Of a stretch of 64,000 bases of DNA, positions 46,456-55,573 are shown piece by piece. Source of the DNA: Simplicispira suum. Lineage in GTDB: Bacteria > Pseudomonadota > Gammaproteobacteria > Burkholderiales > Burkholderiaceae_C. The notes under the pieces are model-generated. The model worked only from the letters and a program-made list of their open reading frames with translations. It ran no database searches and was not told where the DNA came from. The stretch lies in NCBI RefSeq assembly GCF_003008595.1, contig NZ_CP027669.1, positions 3,038,001 through 3,102,000 on the forward strand, given 5' to 3'. Every line of letters starts with the position of its first letter. The stretch's first letter is position 1. The position numbers and the translations under genes are program-made.

Positions 46456-47421
46456 ATGCCACCCGGTCCCATTCCCCCAGATTCCGCCGATTCCGGCCAC
46501 AGCGTCTCCGAGCGCGCTGCTGCGGCGTCCCGCAGCACCTGGGTGAGCGTGGTGGTCAACCTGGTCCTGGCGGTGGTGCAGGTTGTGGTGGGCGTGTGGG
46601 CCAAATCGCAGGCTTTGGTGGCCGACGGCGTCCACACGCTGTCCGACCTGGTGTCCGACTTTGTGGTGCTGTTTGCCAACCACCACGCCCAGAAGGCGCC
46701 CGACGTCGAGCATCCCTACGGCCACCACCGCTTCGAGACGGCAGCCTCGCTGGTGCTCGGTCTGCTGCTGCTGGGCGTGGGCGCCAGCATGCTGTGGGCC
46801 GGCGCAATGAAACTGCAAAATCCGGCCAACATTCCCGAAGTACATCCCGCTGCGCTGGGCGTGGCGCTGCTGGCACTGGTGGGCAAGGAGTCGCTGTTTC
46901 GCTACATGCTGGCGGTGGCGCGGCGCGTCAAGTCGAGCATGCTGGTGGCCAACGCCTGGCATGCGCGCTCGGACGCCGCTTCGTCCCTGGTGGTGGCCGT
47001 GGGCATCGTCGGCAACCTCGCGGGCTACCCCATCCTCGACCCGATTGCCGCGCTCATCGTCGGCTTCATGGTGGCGCGCATGGGCTGGACCTTTGGCTGG
47101 AGCGCCTTGCAGGATTTGACCGACCGTGCGGTCGATGCCGATGAACTGGAGGCGATAAGCGCTACGCTGCTGGGCACCCCTGGTGTGCTCGGCGTGCACG
47201 ATGTGCACACGCGCCGCATGGGCGACATGATCGTGGTCGACGCGCACATTGAAGTAAAGGCCACGCTCACCGTCGAGGCCGGCCACGACATCGCGGTGGT
47301 CGCACGCCAGCGCGTCATGCAGCGCCACCGCGTGCTCAACGTCATGACGCATGTGGACCCCAGCAACCGGCCCGATGGTGATCACGTGCCCGTGCCGCCT
47401 GGAAATCACGCCGGGGCCTGA
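46456..47421 (+). CDS. Cation diffusion facilitator metal transporter
   Basis: A 321-residue CDF/FieF-like divalent metal exporter (zinc, iron or cadmium) with six membrane segments. The metal-binding pairs are ADGVHTLSDLVSDF in segment 2 and HARSDAASS in segment 5 with the HxxxD pattern, and a His-rich loop lies between (ANHHAQKAPDVEHPYGHHRFE in part). The cytoplasmic C-terminal domain (VLGVHDVHTRRMGDMIVVDAHIEV in part) is complete. It is convergent with the P-type ATPase gene, another candidate metal pump, though no shared regulator is visible. Confidence 0.92.
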   Translation: MPPGPIPPDSADSGHSVSERAAAASRSTWVSVVVNLVLAVVQVVVGVWAKSQALVADGVHTLSDLVSDFVVLFANHHAQKAPDVEHPYGHHRFETAASLVLGLLLLGVGASMLWAGAMKLQNPANIPEVHPAALGVALLALVGKESLFRYMLAVARRVKSSMLVANAWHARSDAASSLVVAVGIVGNLAGYPILDPIAALIVGFMVARMGWTFGWSALQDLTDRAVDADELEAISATLLGTPGVLGVHDVHTRRMGDMIVVDAHIEVKATLTVEAGHDIAVVARQRVMQRHRVLNVMTHVDPSNRPDGDHVPVPPGNHAGA

Positions 47422-47459
47422 TCGGCCACGCCCGCTGGCTGCCGCAGGGCAGGACGCCA

Positions 47460-50263
47460 TCAAGCCGGGCGCGGCGCGGCTCTGGGGCGGGGCCAGCGCC
47501 GGTTGACGGTCCGCAGCAGCTCCAGCCACGCCAGCGACAGCGCCAGCAGCGCAGCGCCCGCCGCCAGACCACCCATACCGGGCAGGGCCAGGCCCATCAA
47601 GCTGCGCAGCCAAGGCAGGCCCAGCATCGCGACCAGCAGCAGCACCATGGCAACCACCATGCGCCACAGCCAGGGGTTGCGGTCGGTCACGCCATACCAG
47701 GCGGGGCGCGAGAGGTCGCGGTTGGCGAAGATCAGCAGCATCACGCCCATGACCAGCGTGCCAAAGACCACGCTGCGCCCTTGCGCGGCGCTCCAGCCCT
47801 GGGCCGTCAGCCAGGCCTGGCCCGCCAGCAGCACGGCGGCCATGCCCAGCCCCTGCAGCACCGAAAACAGCAGTTGCCTGGCGCCAAACGGCGAATCGGC
47901 CACGGGCCGGGGCGCGCGGTCCATCAGGCCGTGGTCTTCGGCTTCGGCCTCGAAGACGATGGAGCAGGCCGGGTCGATCAAGAGTTCGAGCAGCACGATG
48001 TGCACCGGCAGCAGCAGCGCAGGCCAGTGCAGCAGCGTGGGCACCAGCGTCAGGCCGATGATGGGGACGTGCACGGCAAAGACGAAGCGTGTCGCCTTGC
48101 GGATGTTGTCGTCGATGCGCCGGCCCTGGCGGATGGCGGCGACGATGCTGGCAAAGCTGTCGTCCAGCAGCACCAGCGCGGCGGCCTCGCGCGCCACGTC
48201 GGTGCCGCGCTCGCCCATGGCGATGCCCACGTCGGCGGCCTTGAGCGCCGGGGCGTCGTTGACGCCGTCGCCGGTCATGGCCACCACCTCGCCCGATGCG
48301 CGCAGCAACTGCACCAGGCGCAGCTTGTGCTGGGGCTTGAGGCGCGCGCACAGGTCCACATGGCGCAGCCGTGCTGTCAGGGCGGCGTCGTCCAACGACT
48401 CCAGCTCGGCGCCGGTGAGGATGTCGGGGCGCTCGGACAGGCCCACCTGCTGCGCGATGGCGCGCGCCGTAGCCGGGTGGTCGCCAGTCATCATCACCAC
48501 GCGCACGCCGGCGCGCCGGCATTCGGCCAGGGCGGCGGGCACTTCGGCACGCGGCGGGTCGGCCAGGGCGACCAGGCCCAGGAATTCAAAGTCGAAATCG
48601 TGCTGGCTTTGCGGCCAGACGGGGTCGGCGCCCGGCGCTGCCGGGGCGCCGCGCCAGCGAGCACGCGCCACGCCGAGCACGCGCAGGCCGCGTTCTGCCA
48701 TGGCTTCCACCTGCTGGAGAATCACGCGCTGCTGCGCGGCATCGAGGTGGCACAGGTCGGTCACGGCCTCGGGCGCGCCTTTGGTGGCCAGCAGCCACTG
48801 GTCGCTGGAAGGCGCCGCTTCGCTGCTTGCAAACACGCGCGTCATGGCCAATATGTCACTTGAAAGCGGGTATTCGAACGCCGGCTCGCGCCCGTCGTGC
48901 ACATGCTCAGTGCCGGCCAGCCACTGGTGGCCAAAACGCTGGATGGCCTTTTCCATCGGGTCGAACGGGTCGGCGGGTGTGGCCAGCATGGCAAATTCGG
49001 CCAGCTGGTGGAAGGCTTCGGGCAGCGCGTCGGCGCCCTCGGGCGTGAAGTGCGCCTGGGCCGTGGCCAGCTCGGCCACCGCCATGCGGTTGAGCGTGAG
49101 CGTGCCGGTCTTGTCCACGGCCAGCACGGTGATGGCGCCCAGCGCCTCGACGGCGGTAATGCGCCGCGTCAACACCTTTTGCCGGGAGATGCGCCAGGCG
49201 CCCATCGCCAGGAACACGGTCAGGATGACGGGGATCTCCTCGGGCAGGATGGCCATGGCCAGGGCGATGCCCGACAGCAGGCTCTCCAGCAACGGCCGGC
49301 CGTTCCACCACCAGCCCAGCAGCACCTGGGCGCTGGCCAGTACCAGGGCGGCGGCGCCGAGCCGGCGCACCAGCGTGCGCGAGCCTTCTTGCAGGGCCGA
49401 GGGCGGTTCGGTGGTGGCCGCCAGGTCGGCGCCAATGCGGCCCACAGCGGTGTGTGTGGCCGTCGCTTGCACCTGCGCCACGCCGACGCCGCGCGTGACG
49501 ACGGTGCTGGCGAACAGCATGGAAGACATAGCCCCCACGCTTGCCACTTCGTGTGCTGCGCTGCCCCCAAGGGGGCTGGCCTTGCTTGGGGCGGCCCGGC
49601 GCTGGCGGCCGGAGCCCCCACGCTTGCCACTTCGTGTGCTGCGCTGCCCCCCAAGGGGGCTGGCCTTGCTTGGGGCGGCCCGGCGCTGGCGGCCGGGGCC
49701 CCCACGCTTGCAGGAGCCTGCGCGTCCTGGGTAGTGGGCAACTTGGCCACGGGCACCGCCTCGCCGGTGAGCAGCGATTCGTCCACCTCCAGCTGGCCGT
49801 CCAGCAGTTGCGCGTCGGCGGCGATGCGGTCGCCCTCGCGCAGCACCAGCAGGTCACCGCGCACCACGCTCTTGCCGTCGATGCGCTGCTCCTGGCCGTC
49901 TCGGATCACCAGCGCGCGCGGAGCGGAGAGGTCGCGCAGCGATTCGAGCGCACGCTGCGTCTTGCGCTCCTGCACCAGCGTGATGCCGATCACGAAGAGG
50001 ACGCAGCTGAGCAAAAAAATCGCCTCGGTCCGGTCGCCCAGCGCCAGATAGATGCCGCCAGCGGCCAGCAGCATCAAAAACATGGGCTCGGTGAGCACAT
50101 CGCGCACGATCGCCCAGGTGGACTTGGGCGCGCTGCCGGGCAGCATGTTGGGGCCGTCGGCGGCCAGGCGGCGGCGTGCCTCGGTGGCGCTCAGGCCCTG
50201 GTGGCTGGCGGCGGTCGGGGTGGTGTCGGGCGGCGAAGGCGAGGGCGGCATTCTGGTGGGCAT
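47460..50263 (-). pseudogene. P-type cation ATPase, frame broken within a tandem repeat
   Basis: The two halves form one P2-type (calcium or other cation) ATPase. The first half has the N-terminal cation ATPase domain, the actuator motif VDESLLTGEAVPVAK and ends in an inserted run of ASVGAPAASAGPPQARPAPLG repeats. The second half resumes at ASVGAMSSMLFASTVVTRG and carries PEEIPVILTVFLAMGAW, the phosphorylation site AVDKTGTLT, TGDGVNDAPALKAADVGIAMG and the C-terminal membrane segments. The insert is two units of 84 and 83 bases; 84+84 would add 56 residues in frame, but the 83-base unit has five Gs where the other has six and shifts the frame. Without the insert the protein would be about 878 residues, normal for the family. 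A sequencing error in the G-run is a real alternative, in which case the gene encodes a 934-residue protein. Confidence 0.85.
49532..49711. repeat. 83/84-bp tandem repeat inside the P-type ATPase gene
   Basis: Two consecutive copies (49532-49614 of 83 bases and 49615-49698 of 84 bases) plus the first 13 bases of a third. They differ by one C in a run (five at 49564-49568, six at 49647-49652) and by one further substitution (GGAGCC versus GGGGCC at the junction). Each holds GCCCCCAAGGGGGC and GCCGCCAGCGCC palindromes like those of the GC-rich intergenic repeats. Confidence 0.95.
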
Positions 50264-50380
50264 GGGAGTCTCTTGGGAAGCTGCGCCTGCGTGGCCGCAA
50301 TGGGGCGCGGCAGAGGGCGCTGCGTGCTTCAGTTTAGGCAGCCACCTGGGCGGGCTTGTTGCGTTGGCACATGTTCTTGC

Positions 50381-50438
50381 TGAAATTTGGCTCTAGCGCT
50401 TTTCTGTAAAGCGATAGAAGCTATTGTTTTGATAGTAA
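50381..50438 (+). repeat. Dispersed palindromic repeat, copy 6
   Basis: The copy reads TGAAATTTGGCTCTAGCGCT, TTTCTGTAAAGCGATAGAAG and CTATTGTTTTGATAGTAA. The stop codon of the LysE-like remnant on the minus strand is formed within it. Confidence 0.8.
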
Positions 50439-50549
50439 TTCAATCGCCATCCGGATACCCGCCAAAGCCAGCATCGAAGTGCCGAGCCGATCGACAAAAG
50501 CAAGCCTGGAGCCCGAGCGCCGGGTGAGCGCCTTGGGCAGGTAGCCCAT
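50421..50549 (-). pseudogene. Possible C-terminal remnant of a LysE-family exporter
   Basis: A 42-codon stretch ends in RLAFVDRLGTSMLALAGIRMA, which resembles the last membrane helix of LysE/RhtB amino-acid exporters. The last residues (ELLSKQ and stop) come from the dispersed repeat. No upstream transporter sequence remains in this or other frames before the RNB gene. A short chance frame is possible. Confidence 0.3.
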
Positions 50550-50585
50550 GGACAGGACTGGCTCTTGAGGCTCTACCATCGCGGC

Positions 50586-52136
50586 ATGAGCGAACCCTCC
50601 AGAACCGAAGCCGTTCAGGCCGATGCCACAGCGAGCCACCCAGGGATTTCACGCCGCAGCGACCTGGTTCAGCTGGCGGTGGCGGCCTTGACCGCGCATG
50701 GCCTGGCGCCCGATTTTTCTGCTGCTGCGCTGGCCGAACTGGCGTCCATTGCAGGGCCTGCGCAAGACTCTGGCCCCGATATCAAGGACATGCGCGCGCT
50801 GCTTTGGTGCTCGATTGACGACAACGATTCCGAAGACCTGGACCAGCTGAGCGTGTGCGAGCGAGCCGCGCAAGGCTGGCGCCTGCTGGTCGCGATTGCC
50901 GATGTGGATGCGCTGGTGCACAAAGGCTCGGCCATTGACCTGCACGCGCAGGTCAACACCACCTCCGTCTACACGGCGGCGCGTGTGTTTCCCATGCTGC
51001 CCGAGCAGCTTTCCACCGACCTCACATCGCTGAACGCGCACCAGGACCGTCTGGCCATCGTCACGGAGATGCAGGTGGACGCCGACGGGCAGGTGGGCAG
51101 TTCCAAAACCTGCCGCGCGCTGGTGCGCAACCACGCCAAGCTCGCTTACGACTCCCTGGCCGCCTGGCTCGACGGAACCCGTGAAATGCCCGCCGCCGCG
51201 CGCGACGTGCCCGGTATGGACGCCCAGTTGCGAGCCCAGGATGCCGCCGCCCAGGCGCTGCGCACACGCCGCACGGCGCAGGGCGCGCTGCAGTTCGAAA
51301 CTTTTGAGCCGCGCGCCGAGGTGGAGGGCGAGCAGGTCGTCGCCATCCGCCAGCGCGAGCACAACCGCGCGCGCCAGCTGATTGAAGAATTCATGGTCGC
51401 CACCAACATCTGCACGGCCCAGTATCTGGAGCGCCACGGAGGCCTGGCCATGCGCCGCGTGGTGCGCTCGCCTGAGCGCTGGAGCCGTGTGGTCGAGGTC
51501 GCCAAAAAGTACGACGAAACCTTGCCGGCCGAGCCCGACGCCAAAGCGCTGGAGGCGTTCCTGGAACGCCGCCGCGCCGCCGACCCGCTGCGCTTTCCCG
51601 ATCTCTCGCTCACCATCGTGCAGCTGATGGGCGCGGGCGAATACGTCATCGAGGATGCCCAGCCCGGCGCCCCCATCGACCACTCGAAAACCGTGGCGGT
51701 CGAGGACTACGGTCACTTCGGCCTGGCGATCCGCGACTACGCGCATTCCACCGCGCCCAACCGCCGCTACCCCGACCTGATCAGCCACCGGCTGGTCAAG
51801 GCTGCGCTGGCCGGCCAGCCTTCGCCCTACAGCGTGGCCGAGCTGCAGGCGCTGGCCGAGCACTGCAACCGCCAGGAAAGCGCCGCCAGAAAGGTCGAGC
51901 GAAGCCTGCGCAAGTCCGAGGCTGCGCTGTTCCTGCAAGACAAGGTGGGCACGGAGTTCGACGCCATCGTCACCGGCAAGAACAACCGGGGCACCTGGAT
52001 TCGCACCCTGGCGCCGCCGGTTGAAGGCAAGCTGGAGGGCGCTGGGCCGCAGCTCGATGTGGGCGAGAAGCTGCGCGTCAGGCTGCTGAGCACCGATGTG
52101 GCCCAGGGCTTTATTGACTTCGCGCCGGTTCCTTGA
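50586..52136 (+). CDS. RNB-domain exoribonuclease, paralogue 1
   Basis: A 516-residue protein of the RNase II/RNase R family catalytic domain. The metal-binding aspartates lie in SIDDNDSEDLDQL, with VAIADVDALV, HSTAPNRRYPDLISHRLVKA and the end EKLRVRLLSTDVAQGFIDF as further family text. It lacks the cold-shock domains of RNase R, and a short N-terminal helical region (RRSDLVQLAVAALTAHGL) precedes the RNB fold, as in the short RNase II-type proteins of some beta-proteobacteria. It would degrade RNA from the 3' end. A second gene of the same type follows beyond an MFS gene. The ATG (MSEPSRT) was preferred over one seven codons upstream. Confidence 0.88.
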   Translation: MSEPSRTEAVQADATASHPGISRRSDLVQLAVAALTAHGLAPDFSAAALAELASIAGPAQDSGPDIKDMRALLWCSIDDNDSEDLDQLSVCERAAQGWRLLVAIADVDALVHKGSAIDLHAQVNTTSVYTAARVFPMLPEQLSTDLTSLNAHQDRLAIVTEMQVDADGQVGSSKTCRALVRNHAKLAYDSLAAWLDGTREMPAAARDVPGMDAQLRAQDAAAQALRTRRTAQGALQFETFEPRAEVEGEQVVAIRQREHNRARQLIEEFMVATNICTAQYLERHGGLAMRRVVRSPERWSRVVEVAKKYDETLPAEPDAKALEAFLERRRAADPLRFPDLSLTIVQLMGAGEYVIEDAQPGAPIDHSKTVAVEDYGHFGLAIRDYAHSTAPNRRYPDLISHRLVKAALAGQPSPYSVAELQALAEHCNRQESAARKVERSLRKSEAALFLQDKVGTEFDAIVTGKNNRGTWIRTLAPPVEGKLEGAGPQLDVGEKLRVRLLSTDVAQGFIDFAPVP

Positions 52137-52159
52137 TGCTGAGCGGGTATCGACAAGAA

Positions 52160-52228
52160 AAGTTTAGGTAAAAATGGGCTCTAGCGCTTATGCAGTAAGC
52201 GCTAGAAGCTATTGTTTCGATAGTTAAA
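52160..52228 (+). repeat. Dispersed palindromic repeat, copy 7 (best preserved)
   Basis: The first hairpin is perfect: CTAGCGCTTA (52181-52190) and TAAGCGCTAG (52196-52205) with a 5-base loop TGCAG. It is followed by AGCTATTGTTTCGATAGTTA. The left end is AAGTTTAGGTAAAAATGGG. It starts 24 bases after the RNB paralogue 1 stop, in the same orientation, and is taken as the reference copy. Confidence 0.9.
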
Positions 52229-52261
52229 TCCCTCTCCCGCCCTGGGCGCCGCCCGACACAC

Positions 52262-53515
52262 ATGCTCCCAGAGCCACCGCCACCGCCACCGCCACCGCCC
52301 CCTCCCGCAGCGCCTGACCCCGCCGCGCCCCGAGCCGGGGGCCCACGCAGGGCCAAGCTGCACCCCGACGTGCTCAAGCTTGGCCTGGTGAGCTTTCTCA
52401 CCGACTTGAGCTCGGAGATGATTTTCTCGGTGTTCGCGGTGTTCTTCACCACCGTGGCCGGGGCGTCAAGTGCGCTGCTGGGGCTGATCGAGGGACTGGC
52501 AGATTTTTCTTCGTCGTCGCTCAATTACATCGCCGGCTGGCTGTCGGACCGCAGCGGCCAGCGCAAATGGTTGGCTACCGCAGGCTATGGCTTTTCCACG
52601 TTGGCCAAGTTGATCCTGCTGGTGTCCTCGTCCATCACCGGGTTGGCGGTGTTCCGTGTGCTTGAGCGCCTGGGCAAAGGCTTTCGCGGGCCGCCGCGCG
52701 ACGCGTGGCTGGTGTCGGTGGCAGGCGAGGCGCAGCGCGGCTACGCGCTGGGCGTGCACAAGGCGCTGGACAAGTCGGGCGCCGTGCTGGGCCCGCTGGT
52801 GGCCTATGGTTTGCTGAAATGGCTGGGAGAGTCGGCCAGCACGTACAGCTTGCTGTTTCTGGTGGCGGTGGTGCCCGCCGTGCTTGGCGTGCTGGTCCTG
52901 ATGCTTGTCTCGAATGCGCCGGGCCAGCCGCACCCGCGCGAGAGCCTGCGCCAGAACTGGCAGCAGCTCAGCCCCGGTTTCAAGCGTTTCCTGGTGCCTG
53001 CGGGCGTGTTCGCGCTGGGCTACTTCAGCCTGGGTTTTTTCCTCGTGCGCGCGCACGACGTGGGTTTCAGCCTGACCGATGTGGTGCTGCTCTACGCCTT
53101 GTTCAACACCACCTGCGTCGTTGCTGCACCGCTGGTGGGCCACCTGGGCGACCGGGTCGGGCGCAGCCGCATCGTGCTGCTGGGCTACGCCACCTACGCC
53201 GGCCTCAACCTGTGGATGGTGTTTGCCAGCACACGCTGGGAGATGGTCGCGGTGTTTTGTATCTACGGTGTGTTCTACGCGATTGAAGAATCGCAGAGCA
53301 AGGCCTTCATTGCCGACATCGAGCCCGAACGCCGCGCCACGGCCATGGGGGCCTACAACTTCGTCACCGGTTCGCTGTACCTGCCGGCCTCGCTCGTGGC
53401 CGGGGCGCTGTGGACAGTGGCGCCCAGCGCGGCATTTGGCCTGGCGGCTGCGCTGTCGGTCGCGGCCATGGGCGTTTTTCTGCGCGTGCGCCCGGCAGCG
53501 CGCTTGGCGGACTGA
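52262..53515 (+). CDS. MFS transporter with a polyproline N-terminus
   Basis: A 417-residue major facilitator with 12 segments. The typical loop 2-3 motif is GWLSDRSGQRKWL and the conserved RxxxxxRGPPRDAWL-type text is present (LERLGKGFRGPPRDAWLVSV in part). It belongs to the MFS group often found with a bacterial drug or unknown substrate. Residues 5-15 are eleven prolines, encoded partly by four (CCACCG) units. The gene sits between two RNB exoribonuclease paralogues on the same strand, which is the most notable context. The substrate is unknown. Confidence 0.88.
   Translation: MLPEPPPPPPPPPPPAAPDPAAPRAGGPRRAKLHPDVLKLGLVSFLTDLSSEMIFSVFAVFFTTVAGASSALLGLIEGLADFSSSSLNYIAGWLSDRSGQRKWLATAGYGFSTLAKLILLVSSSITGLAVFRVLERLGKGFRGPPRDAWLVSVAGEAQRGYALGVHKALDKSGAVLGPLVAYGLLKWLGESASTYSLLFLVAVVPAVLGVLVLMLVSNAPGQPHPRESLRQNWQQLSPGFKRFLVPAGVFALGYFSLGFFLVRAHDVGFSLTDVVLLYALFNTTCVVAAPLVGHLGDRVGRSRIVLLGYATYAGLNLWMVFASTRWEMVAVFCIYGVFYAIEESQSKAFIADIEPERRATAMGAYNFVTGSLYLPASLVAGALWTVAPSAAFGLAAALSVAAMGVFLRVRPAARLAD
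52274..52297 (+). repeat. (CCACCG)4 microsatellite at the MFS N-terminus
   Basis: Four perfect hexamers CCACCG, each encoding Pro-Pro, start 12 bases after the ATG. Hexamer gain or loss would change protein length by two prolines without a frameshift. Confidence 0.9.
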
Positions 53516-53536
53516 GGGCTGCCGTACAGTCTGGCC

Positions 53537-55009
53537 ATGAGCCAACGACAGAACTTTCGCCGCAGCGACCTGGTCCGTATTGCCATCGAGGCCATGAAGG
53601 AGCGCGGCCTGGAGCCCGAGTTCCCCGCAGGCGCGCTGCGGGAGCTTGCGGCGCTCACGGGTCCGGGCGAGGACAAGGGCCCGACGGTCCGCGACCTGAC
53701 CGCGCTGCCCTGGTCGTCCATCGACAACGACGATTCGCTCGACCTCGACCAGCTCACGGCGTGCGCGCCCCTGGGCGGCGGCGCGGTGAAGATTTTTGTC
53801 GCCGTGGCCGATGTCGATGCGCTGGTGACAAAGAACTCCGCCATCGACGTGCACGCGCGCACCAACACCACTTCGGTCTATACCTCGGTGCGGATATTCC
53901 CCATGCTGCCCGAGCGTCTTTCTACTGACCTGACTTCCCTCAACGACGGCCAGGAGCGCCTGGCCATCGTCACCGAGATGGTGGTGGACAAGGCTGGCGT
54001 AGTCACCCACAGCACGGTGCACCGCGCCCGCGTTCTGAATCAGGCCAAGCTGGCTTACGACGCCGTGGCTGCGTGGATCGAAGGCGAAGGCGATTTGCCC
54101 GAAGCTGCGCGTGCCGTCCCCGGCATGGACGAGCAGCTGCGCACGCAGGACGCCGTGGCCCAGCGCATGCGCGTGCGCCGGCGCGAGCAAGGTTCGCTGG
54201 AGCTGGAAACCTTCCAGCCGCGCGCCGTGTTCGAAGGCGAGCGCGTGGTGGACATCCGCCAGCATTTGCAAAACCGCGCACGCCAGCTGATCGAAGAATT
54301 CATGATTGCCACCAACACCTGCACGGCGCAGTTTCTGGCGCAGAACGGAGCCAGCGCGCTGCGCCGCGTGGTGCGCTCGCCCGAGCGCTGGCACCGCATT
54401 GTGGAGGTGGCCGCCAAGTACGGCGAGCGTTTGCCGGCCGAGCCAGATTCGCTGGCACTTGAAGCCTTTCTGGCGCGGCGGCGCAAGGCCGACCCACTGC
54501 GTTTCCCCGACCTCTCGCTGGTCGTCGTCAAGCTCATGGGATCGGGCGAGTACGTGGTCGAGCACCCGAAGGGCGAGCCCATTGGCCACTTTGGTCTCGC
54601 CGTGCGCGACTACACGCATTCCACCGCGCCCAACCGCCGCTACCCCGACCTGGTGACGCTGCGCATGGTCAAGGCGCTGTTGCAGGGCGAGCGTTCCCCC
54701 TATGGCACGGCGGAACTGGAGCGCCTGGCCGAGCACTGCACGCAGCAGGAAGACGCGGCGCAAAAGGTCGAGCGCAGCGTGCGCAAATCCGAGGCCGCGC
54801 TGTACCTGCAAGGCATGGTGGGCAAAAAGTTTGATGCCGTCGTCACTGGCGCCAGCGACCGCGCCGTTTGGGTGCGCATCTTTGCGCCGCCGGCCGAAGG
54901 CATGCTGGTGGGCGGAGGCACCCACCTGGACGTGGGGCAGAAGCTGCGCGTCAAACTGGTGGAGACCAATGTGGAGCGCGGCTTCATCGACTTCGAGCAG
55001 GTGCTCTGA
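53537..55009 (+). CDS. RNB-domain exoribonuclease, paralogue 2
   Basis: A 490-residue RNase II-type protein strongly similar to paralogue 1: RRSDLVRIAIEAM at the start, the aspartate cluster SSIDNDDSLDLDQL, HSTAPNRRYPDLVTLRMVKA and the end LVETNVERGFIDF. The two differ in linkers and lengths rather than in the catalytic core, as expected for a duplication with the MFS gene in between. It starts 21 bases after the MFS stop, so MFS and this gene are likely one transcript. It ends with a dispersed repeat. Confidence 0.88.
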   Translation: MSQRQNFRRSDLVRIAIEAMKERGLEPEFPAGALRELAALTGPGEDKGPTVRDLTALPWSSIDNDDSLDLDQLTACAPLGGGAVKIFVAVADVDALVTKNSAIDVHARTNTTSVYTSVRIFPMLPERLSTDLTSLNDGQERLAIVTEMVVDKAGVVTHSTVHRARVLNQAKLAYDAVAAWIEGEGDLPEAARAVPGMDEQLRTQDAVAQRMRVRRREQGSLELETFQPRAVFEGERVVDIRQHLQNRARQLIEEFMIATNTCTAQFLAQNGASALRRVVRSPERWHRIVEVAAKYGERLPAEPDSLALEAFLARRRKADPLRFPDLSLVVVKLMGSGEYVVEHPKGEPIGHFGLAVRDYTHSTAPNRRYPDLVTLRMVKALLQGERSPYGTAELERLAEHCTQQEDAAQKVERSVRKSEAALYLQGMVGKKFDAVVTGASDRAVWVRIFAPPAEGMLVGGGTHLDVGQKLRVKLVETNVERGFIDFEQVL

Positions 55010-55017
55010 ATGACGGC

Positions 55018-55092
55018 GGAAAATCGATAAGAATCGAACCCTAGCGCTTGATAGAAAAGACAAGATAGCTATTAAAGTAATAGCTATCTTGT
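55018..55092 (+). repeat. Dispersed palindromic repeat, copy 8, with an enlarged hairpin
   Basis: After AAAATCGATAAGAATCGAAC and CCTAGCGCTTGATAGA, the right part has become a 14-bp perfect dyad, ACAAGATAGCTATT and AATAGCTATCTTGT, around AAAGT (55060-55092). The first hairpin is lost. It begins 8 bases after RNB paralogue 2. Confidence 0.8.
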
Positions 55093-55120
55093 GTCCGGTT
55101 GATCGCGCTGATTGGATGTC

Positions 55121-55156
55121 ATTGCAACCATTCAATGATTGTTGAATAATTGCAAT
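55121..55156. promoter_or_regulatory. ArsR operator
   Basis: A nested dyad is centred at 55138.5: inner arms ATTCAA / TTGAAT and outer arms ATTGCAA / TTGCAAT with two-base mismatched joints. It ends directly before the arsR ATG. ArsR/SmtB proteins bind such 12-2-12-type AT-rich dyads and release them with arsenite. Confidence 0.8.
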
Positions 55157-55513
55157 ATGGACCAAGCCACCGCCACCACCGTCTTTGAATCCTTGGCCTC
55201 GGGCGTTCGGCTCGATGTCTTTCGCTTGCTCGTCAAACAAGGCCCGCAGGGGCTGGTGGCCGGCGAGATTGCGGCCGCGCTGGGCTTGCCCGCCACCAAT
55301 GTGTCGTTCCACCTGAAGGCGCTCACGCAGGCCGGTCTGCTGACCGGAACACAGGAGGGACGCTACCAGCGCTACCGGGCCAATATCGCCTTGATGGCCG
55401 AACTGATCGCCTATCTGACGGACGAATGCTGCGCCGGCCAACCGGCGCTGTGCGAAGGGCTGGGCGTGCCGGAATGCCTCGCCTGCGGCAGCACGCCAGC
55501 CCGCACGGATTGA
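55157..55513 (+). CDS. arsR: ArsR family metalloregulator
   Basis: A 118-residue winged helix repressor. The helix-turn-helix is LVAGEIAAALGLPATNVSFHLKALTQAGL (in part), as expected for the SmtB/ArsR fold. Its C-terminus is rich in cysteines (DECCAGQPALC and PECLACGS), giving five candidate arsenite ligands, unlike the classical Cys-Val-Cys in the recognition helix. The operator dyad abuts the ATG. It is the first gene of arsR-arsC-arsA-acr3 and surely controls it. Confidence 0.93.
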   Translation: MDQATATTVFESLASGVRLDVFRLLVKQGPQGLVAGEIAAALGLPATNVSFHLKALTQAGLLTGTQEGRYQRYRANIALMAELIAYLTDECCAGQPALCEGLGVPECLACGSTPARTD

Positions 55514-55573
55514 GAAGCCGATCCGCCCTGCGGCGCCCACGCCATCCCCGTTTCTTTGCTTCCCAAGCCTGCC

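Larger units (their letters stand above)
50264..50585. other. Intergenic region between the P-type ATPase and the first RNB gene
   Basis: The 322 bases hold, in order, the ATPase leader, a dispersed repeat copy and what looks like the eroded C-terminus of a LysE-type transporter on the minus strand (both listed separately). No promoter was placed with confidence. Confidence 0.6.

Noticed and set aside
47150..47175. GATAAGCGCTACGCTGCTG in the CDF transporter gene as a further repeat copy
   Set aside because: Only about ten bases match the palindrome core and the flanks do not align.
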